This document shows, piece by piece, positions 57,038 to 64,000 of a DNA stretch of 64,000 bases (its first letter is position 1; every line of letters starts with the position of its first letter). The DNA comes from Euptelea pleiosperma. Taxonomy: Eukaryota; Streptophyta; Magnoliopsida; Ranunculales; Eupteleaceae. The position numbers were made by a program, and so were the translations under genes. The notes below the pieces were generated by a model. It saw only the letters and a program-made list of their open reading frames with translations. It ran no database searches and was not told the DNA's origin. The DNA is taken from assembly GCA_035048495.1 (NCBI GenBank), contig CM068547.1, forward strand, positions 19,971,913-20,035,912, in the 5' to 3' direction.

Positions 57038-57188
57038 GAAGGAGAGGGGTTCGTTCGAACCCTAATCCCCCTCCTTATTGCTCCATTCTCTCCCCCAACT
57101 CGTTGCCCCCTTCTTCCCCTCGGTTTTAGACTATTTTTCCTCCATTTTTTTCTCTTCTCAATCACCGTCTTCATCTTCATCTTTATCA

Positions 57189-57213
57189 CTGGAGTTGCAG
57201 GCTGCAACTCCGG
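57189..57213 (+). other. LTR hairpin (G, first)
   Basis: CTGGAGTTGCAG / CTGCAACTCCGG, 1-nt loop, one T-G wobble. Confidence 0.85.
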
Positions 57214-57358
57214 CCACCACCACAGCATCCCCTTGCAACCCTAATCCCCCTGCTAGTGCCACAGCAGGTCCGCCTGCCACCATCTTTCATTACCACACCC
57301 TTTTTCCCTTCTCTTCATCTCCATTTTTATTTTTTTTCTTTCTCCATTACCGCCCTCA

Positions 57359-57382
57359 CCGGAGTTGCGCCTGCAACTCCGG
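57359..57382 (+). other. LTR hairpin (G, second)
   Basis: CCGGAGTTGC / GCAACTCCGG, 4-nt loop. Confidence 0.8.
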
Positions 57383-57486
57383 CCGTTCGTGCCACACCTG
57401 CGACCTCTCTCACCCTATCATCTCTCTCAACACCATCTCTCTCATCTTCGGAGCTATCCCACGTTTTCCTTTTTTTTCAAGATCAT

Positions 57487-57509
57487 CGGAGTTGCAAGTT
57501 GCAACTCCG
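57487..57509 (+). other. LTR hairpin (G, third)
   Basis: CGGAGTTGCA / TGCAACTCCG, 3-nt loop. Confidence 0.8.
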
Positions 57510-58720
57510 GCATCCTCCATTAACGCCTGCTGCTGCTGCTGTTGCTGCTACCCCCTGCAATTCTCCACCGTTTTCTCATCTGCCCTTCCTCTTTCAAGAA
57601 AAAAAAAAGAGTAAAAAAAAAAAGAGAGAAAGAAAGAGAAAGAGGAAGAGAAGAGAAGGAGTGAATGACGCCTCCTCCTCACTGCACGTCCTCCATTTCC
57701 TTGCCGCAGCCACCATCACCACCGGTACGGTGAGCCACCGGTCGCCCTCTTCCAACATCCACTACTGCTCCTACCTCACCTTCACGGTCCTCACGACCGT
57801 GAGAACCCCATATCTGGTTCTTCTCCATTACCTCCACCACCATTGAGGAACCCGCCATCTCCTTCTTCTTGGACTGAGGACGTCCTCCAGCCACACAGTT
57901 GGTCTGCAACTTCTCAGCCAGCCTGCAACACCCTCCCCTTGGGTCCCTATCTGCTGGCCAATGACACATCTTGCTGATCGTGTCCTTCACGGTTTCACTG
58001 GGATTCATACTCACCGCCACCATCTCCTACCACAATCAGCTGCTTGCAAGGGCAGCAACTTGCATCCCCTTTGATCGGCTACCATATTTCACCATTGGCT
58101 GATCCACCCTTGTTTAGTTGATCAAGGGTTGATCTCAACCACCCATCTCCGGTAAGTTTGCAGGTTAGATTTCTATCTCTTTTCTCTACCTCTAGATGCC
58201 TCCCTATAATTTTCTCTCTCTAGGATCAGTTCCTCTCTCTAGTTTCTCTCTCTTACTCTCACTCTCTCTCTTTACTAATGTTTTCTAGATTAGTCTTGAG
58301 TTTTTCTTTGTTTATTTTTTAATTGCTATTACTTACTTGATATTCTTGGGCATTGTAAGACTTTGAATTTAATGAATAAGGTTGATTTTATGAGAATGAT
58401 GTTTCTTTGAATTTTTTTTATTATTTCCACTAGGATGAATTTTAGCAATCTCTTTGAGAAAAAGAATGTTTTAAAAAGCGATAATTAATCATCACTCTCA
58501 CCTCTCCATCCTCTTTGGTGGCATTTTCTGTGAAAAAAAAATTCGTCATTTTATGTTCTTTAATGCACTAATCCAACTAATCCCGAGTGCGGATCGACAT
58601 CCGACACGAATCCCTATACAAAGTTCATACTTTTGCAGGAATTAAATCGGAAGAGATACAAATTTAGTTGAAATTCTAGGGTTTCCGTAACCAACGACGC
58701 GGAAAAATCCTACTTTCAAA

Positions 58721-58738
58721 TGGCGCCGCTGCTGCTCG
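58721..58738 (+). promoter_or_regulatory. Primer binding site of element G
   Basis: TGGCGCCGCTGCTGC, two bases after the LTR end; one base differs from the other copies (GCTGCTG instead of GCTGCCG). Confidence 0.8.
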
Positions 58739-60432
58739 GGTGTTCGGGAGTGCGAAAAAGGACGTAAAGACGGAATTGGAAAGTTGCTAAAGTGAAAAGC
58801 TGCTCAATTTGGCCAGCCCGACCTTTTCGGGAAACTTTCTATTTTGTGTTTTTCGTGATTTTTAGCAGTTTCTTTTAAATTACTATTTTTAATGCCTCGG
58901 AAGGCCGAGTGCAATTTGTAATAATTTAGGAATTTTACTGCTTTCCAAATAACTGCTAGATCTTGTTCTAGGGTTTTTTAGAAACCCTAGATTAAGTGGA
59001 AATTACCAAAAAAAATTAAAAAATCAAAATTCAAAAAAATTAGGGTTTTATATTCTGCAGATTTTTAGAAATCACCAATCAAGGATTTGCGAATTTTGGA
59101 AAGATTCTAAAATCTTGAAACTTTGCTAAATTAGGGTTTCCCCTCTTAGAAGTTTCCTCTTTAGACGAATTTCTATTTTTAAAAATCTTCCGAATTTGGA
59201 AAAGTCTGCAAAAGGAAACGCCCCAAATCTAGCAGAATTTCAATTTTGGGAAATTTCCCAAAATTATAAGGGATCTCGCAATCAAATCTTTCTTGGAAGA
59301 TCTACATAGTTCGGGAAACATTCCAATCTAGGTATTTTCCAAATCTGGGAATTCCTAAATTTTAACCCATCTCGAATTTGGAAACTAATTCAAAAACTTG
59401 CCTAAATCCAATACGTGTTCTGTGAACCCTAAAAAGGCAAGGATCTTCCAAATAGAATCCCGAATACCTAGACCGTGCGATCTAACTTTTCTGCAGGAAC
59501 ACGATCCAGTGTGGGTAGAGAGCGAAAGCTCAAAGAGGTGGAGTCGGGCCCAAGCCCATTAGGATACCCCTCTCTAACCCACGGAGGCGATCCCGTGGCG
59601 TGGCCCACGGGAGGTAAGTCTCTATCCTCGCCTTGAGTGTGATACTGCACCGTTGGGTGACTCATTGCCGCTTGTCTATTTGCTTTCGCATCCATATTCT
59701 TCGACTTGCGTGGCGTGGCCGTTAATCAATCAACTCTAAGAGAGCAGACCCAGCTCCAAATTGAAACTGGTGGGATTTCATCACCTACCTCATCATTCCA
59801 ACTGATTTGATCCCAAGGCTCCATTTAATTAAAAAGAATCAAGAAGTAGAGCCAATTAGCCTGGTGTTCGAGGAAAAATCCACGCAAAGCGAACCCGCTT
59901 AACATCCAATCGAAATAAGACCACGAGCGCGGGTCCCTGTTGTCTAACACACCCATAAGTCCCTGCTACTCAAGTACACTGAGCTCGACGTGGCATCTTG
60001 GACTATTCGGCGGTTAGTTACGTGTGGACTAGGAACACGCACCAACCCTAGCTTAACTCGAGGGAACACTCTTTTTATCCACTTCACCAATCCGGTTAGT
60101 CTGGGACGTACTTAAGTCAGCCATTGTGCCGCACGTCTGTCTAGGCTTCGGATTGCCTTGTTGTTAACTAGAGTTAGTACTAAAGGATTCGCTCTGAAGA
60201 GTCTAGCCTGGTGAGAACCTCTGAGTGCAAAATAGTTAGTCCGGCGGTTAAAAGATAAACCAGTGGTCCGCCCACTGTCATAATCTACTCTAGCCCCAAA
60301 ACTAACAAAGATAATTCCTAAAATATATCCTGATTGCTTAGAATAGGATTATCTGTGCTTGGTGTGCATCATTTAGGATAGTGTTCCTCTCTGGCAACTT
60401 TTTACCAAGTATAGAGCTTGCCTCATTCGCGT
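58739..60432 (+). other. Untranslated leader of element G
   Basis: Same layout as A, B and C with the exon-like module at 59497-59613. No supported coding region. Confidence 0.7.
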
Positions 60433-63346
60433 ATGCCCGTTTGGAATCGTCCGAACAAGCGCTTGATTCGATCTGAGAATCACGTACCTACAGTGGATCC
60501 TCTACTGAATTCTTCCCCATCTCTTTCCCCACCCGCCTCCCCCAGTACTACTACCTTTGTAGTCATGGCAGTCGAACGACCTCTTATCGAGACGTTCGCT
60601 CCTATCTCTGCTAATCCGCCCACTTGCATTGTTCTCCCACCTACTACGGCGGTACAATTTGAGATCAGGCCACAGACGATCCAAATGCTGCCAACCTTTC
60701 GTGGTCTCCCAAGAGAAGACCCATATTCCCATATTAGGGAATTCCAACATGTCATCCTACTTTTCAAGAATCAGAACCTCGATGATGACAATGTTCGTCT
60801 GCGAGTTTTTCCATTCTCGCTCAAAGACCGAGCCTCAGATTGGCTCTACTCCTTACCCGCTGATTCAATCAGCAGTTGGAAAGAGTTGGTGGGTAAATTC
60901 ATGTCTAAATTCTACCCCATGACTCGGACCAACCAAATGAAGCAACTCATTCAGGACTTTAGACAGAAGTCCGATGAGAAATTTTTCGAAGCGTGGGATA
61001 GATTCCAAGACTACCTGACTAAGTGTCCCCACCATAGCATCGACAAGGGCAATCTTGTCCACGTCTTCTATAAGGGACTTACTGATGAGTCCCGGACCAT
61101 GGTAGAGTCAATGTGCCAAGGAAAATTTCTGCACCAAACTCCGACCGATGCATACAAATTCTTGAGAGAATTAAGAGAAAACTCTCAACATTGGACGACT
61201 GACTCAGAGTTCAGTCGAACCACTTCAATCCAAAGGACAACCAAGGGACATGATGCTACAGCTGATACTGAGCTTCGATCTGTCATTCAAGAGTTGAGCA
61301 AGTCGGTCTCGGCACTGGCTGTGTCTGTTCAAAAGCCTACTCAACAATCTACCCCAGTCATGCATGTGGGACACGAGAGCCCTATGGAATCCTGCACCCT
61401 CTGTCTGCAACCCTCCCATACTACTGAGCATTGTCCTTTGAATGAAGGATGGTCTAATCCTCTTCAGGAAGAAGTTTGTGCTTTCAGCACATACAAACCA
61501 CCCACTCAGAACTCGTATAGTCAATCTTATCATCCTGACACGAGAAATCACCCTAACTTCTCTTGGAGGCCTCAGTCTACTCAACCGCCAGCTCAACCTC
61601 CGCGTCAACCTCAGGGCATGTATCCCCCTGGGTTCAATCAACCCAATAGGCAATTCAATCAGGGACAATACCAGCAGAGTCAGTACCCATCTACTCAAAA
61701 CCAGCAGTTCCAATAGGGTCAATACTCTGGACAACAGAGCACATTTCAGAATCAGCAAAGAGTTCCCCAGAACTTTCAGAACCAACAGATTGTCCCAACT
61801 AATTCTTCCGCCTATAACTATAATGCCCCGATGAGCTCGAGTCGCGAATTGGTGCCTCAGCTCCCATTAGCTGCTCCCCAACAGTCAGTCCCCAAACCCG
61901 GTATCGAGGACCTTCTAGCTCAACTCATTACTCAATCTATGCAACGCCTAGAGCAACAGCAACAGCAATCCATGCTTCGTCTAGAGCAACGTCTAGGTAA
62001 CTTAGAAGCTGAGAAAGCTAAGGGGATCTTTCCTAGCCAACCCATTGCCAACCCTAAAGGAAATGCCAAAGGGGCAGTATATGAGATCGGATCCCAATCT
62101 CAAAGCCAGAATGAGAACTGTCAAGGGGAGGTGCAAGCTGTAACCACCCTACGATCTGGAAAAACTGTGGACATGGGAGTCCAACCACCGCCGGTGCCAT
62201 TTCCAGCACCCATCACTCGTACAGAGGAAACTAGTACCAATCCTACCTCTGCTTCCTCTCCCTCTGTGCCAACATCAGATATCCCTATGCAGAAATCTAA
62301 GGCTAAAGACAAATCCATTTGTTGACTAAAGCCTCCCTTCCCGGACAGACTTGTCCAAGATAAGCGGGATCAGCAATTCTTAGAGATCTTAGACGTCTTT
62401 AAAGACGTCCAGATCAATATCCCATTCCTTTCTGCTATCAAGCAAATCCCCTCCTATGCCAAATTCCTCAAGGACTTGTGCACAGTTAAGCGGCGTACGC
62501 AAGTACCCAAAGCTGCCTTCTTGGTCGAAAAAGCTACCGCGTTCATTCAACGCAATAGTGTGATCAAACACAAGGATCCAGGTAGCCCAACTGTCCAATG
62601 TGAAATTGGAGACAACTTTAGCTGCACTGCCTTGCTAGATTTAGGGGCTAGCGTTAACCTCATACCGTTCTCGGTATATCAGCAGTTAGGACTGAAAGAT
62701 ATGAAACCTACCAATGTCACCCTAAAATTGGCTGATCAGTCCATCAAAATTCCAAGAGGAATCATTGAAGATGTCCTAGTAAAAGTCGCTGACTTTTATT
62801 ATCCTGTGGACTTTATCATTCTCGACACCGAGCCGTGTCAGGATAACCGCATTCCGGTCATCTTAGGCCGTCCATTCCTTGCCACCGCGAACGCACACAT
62901 CGGGTGCTGGGACGGAAACATGTCCATTGCTTTCGGTAACCTCAAAGCTGAGGTCAACATCTTTCGTTTAATGCAACAAGATGCCGATCGCGAAGTGACC
63001 GATGAAATGTGTGCCGTTGAGAGTCTAATCCCGGACTCCACCGAAGATATTCTTAAGCAGTGTCTAGAACACTTTGGAGCTGACTTTGCAATAGAGTCAG
63101 CTATTTCTGATCTCAATGATCTTTTGGAGACTGCTCCACTGATAGAGATCCCCGCTCCACTCATCGAGTTCGAGCCTCTGATAACCATGGCCAGAGAACC
63201 CATCCTTCCTTTACCTACTGAAGTCAAACCTCTTCAATCCGTGTCTTCTGTGACACCTATTTCTACTTCATCTGCTGCAATATTGGAGCTTAAGCCTCTT
63301 CCCACAGATCTTTCCTATGCCTATCTTGGTCCTAAGGAAACCTACC
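60433..63346 (+). pseudogene. gag-pol: Gag-protease part of the element G polyprotein, disrupted
   Basis: One frame from the ATG at 60433, collinear with C. Gag core, CCHC knuckle [14 protein letters not shown] and retropepsin DLGAS are present. Stops are TAG at 61714-61716 (CAG in B) and TGA at 62323-62325 (CGA in A-C). Element H interrupts the frame at 63347, before the RT domain; the ORF that runs on to 63429 reads into H and its last residues are not part of the protein. RT, RNase H and integrase should lie beyond H outside the window. Confidence 0.94.
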
Positions 63347-64000
63347 TGAAAGTAGGTTTTTTCCGCGTCGTTGGTTACGAAAACCCTAGAATCAACACAT
63401 TTTGTAATTTTTATCCGATTATCCTGTAAAATTCAAAGATTCTATATAGGGATTCGTGTCGGATGTCGATCCGCACTCGGGATTAGTCGGAGCAATTAAA
63501 GAGCATAAAATGATGGGGAAATTGCAGATAATGTAACACAATCATACTTTAATCATATTTATTTAACTGAACTTGTCTCTTACAATGAAAATCAAATAAA
63601 AATAACTAAACTAGAAAGCATTAAAAGAGATTAGGGTAGAGAGAGAAAGTGAAGAATAGAGAGAGAAACAAAAAAAAAGAATAGATAGAGAGAGAAGATG
63701 AGATGTGAGGCTTTTTTTAGAGAGAGAAAAGAGATGGTTAGAGAGAGAAGGTGAAAGAAGAGAGAGAGAAACTAGAGAGAGACTAAAGAGAGAGAATATC
63801 CTAGAAATAAAAACTCACCGTTTGATCTCACCTTGGCATGGGGAGGAATGGACGATCTTGATGGAGATGTGAATGGTGGTGAAGCGGGTTGCTGAAGAAC
63901 ATGACTGCAAGACCAGTAAGTGTGCAAGGTCAAGGAGAAGTGGAAAGCCACAGTTTTTGTGCGCACGTGCTGGTGAGTTGCAAGGCCTTTGCGAAGTTGC
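63347..64000 (-). mobile_element. Reverse-orientation gypsy LTR H (partial)
   Basis: Begins TGAAAGTAGG and the reversed U5 end, inserted in protease-RT linker sequence of G; left flank CTACC is the expected TSD. It contains AG-rich sequence (63650-63800) and continues past the window end. Confidence 0.9.

Larger units (their letters stand above)
55964..58718 (+). repeat. 5' LTR of element G
   Basis: TGATATTCGC...CTACTTTCA, 2755 bp, with four U3 tandem units (56625-56700), a perfect 26-bp palindrome (56999-57024), TTTAAAAGGA at 57028-57037 and three hairpins downstream. Internal ORFs (57078-57846) are low-complexity. Confidence 0.95.
55964..63346 (+). mobile_element. Gypsy/Athila-type element G, 5' part
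   Basis: Complete 5' LTR (55964-58718), PBS at 58721, leader, and gag-protease from 60433, interrupted at 63347 by reverse element H. The remainder lies right of the window. It inserted in LTR F with left flank TTGAT. Confidence 0.94.

Noticed and set aside
1..64000. Host genes, tRNA, rRNA or CRISPR arrays
   Set aside because: I found no exon-like host coding sequence, no tRNA cloverleaf and no spacer-repeat array; repeats here are LTRs, microsatellites and U3 units.

Overview
The window is a block of plant repetitive DNA with no host gene that I can recognise. It consists of LTR retrotransposons inserted into one another. Nearly everything belongs to one Ty3/gypsy family of Athila type. The evidence is a PBS reading TGGCGCCGCTGCC (one base from a plant tRNA-Asp primer match), a single gag-pro-pol frame of about 1,920 codons, an integrase ending in a GPY module without a chromodomain, and LTRs of 2.6-3.1 kb. 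The one exception is an old, internally deleted Ty1/copia element of Sirevirus type. The host is a seed plant with a repeat-rich genome; I cannot name the species. I use local labels A-H and S for the individual gypsy insertions.

Nesting on the left, oldest to youngest: the copia element (45,928-50,825) has D in its 5' LTR (D spacer and 3' LTR, 41,400-45,927). C (27,427-41,399) is inserted in the 3' spacer of D. A (1-27,426, its 5' LTR mostly off the window) is inserted in the 5' LTR of C. B (6,210-21,578, minus strand) is inserted in the pol of A. B has two almost identical LTRs and only one visible coding lesion, a 1-bp deletion in gag, so it is the youngest and best preserved copy.

Nesting on the right: E (LTR starting at 50,826) lies in the 3' LTR of the copia element. 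Solo LTR S (51,318-54,126, perfect 5-bp TSD) lies in the LTR of E. F (reverse LTR, 54,978-55,963) also lies in E. G (55,964 onward) lies in the LTR of F. H (reverse LTR, 63,347 to the window end) lies in gag-pro of G.

Each complete gypsy copy has the order LTR - AA - PBS - about 1.7-kb leader - gag/protease/RT/RNase H/integrase in one frame - about 1.9-kb non-coding spacer - G-rich PPT - LTR. No env-like ORF is visible. The proteins would act together as a retrotransposition machine: Gag particle, protease maturation, tRNA-primed reverse transcription, and integration with 5-bp duplications. A, C, G and the copia copy carry stop codons, and most of those in the gypsy copies look like C-to-T changes.

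The least expected structure is in the LTRs. Their ends are strongly conserved but their centres differ between copies. Several carry an inverted repeat just upstream of the TATA box, and the sequence of that repeat is unrelated between LTR types. Most carry one to three copies of a GGAGTTGCAG/CTGCAACTCC hairpin in the transcribed part, with paired base changes between copies. The leader holds an exon-like module of exactly 117 bp in four copies, and the post-pol spacer holds three copies of the PPT-like G-rich motif.
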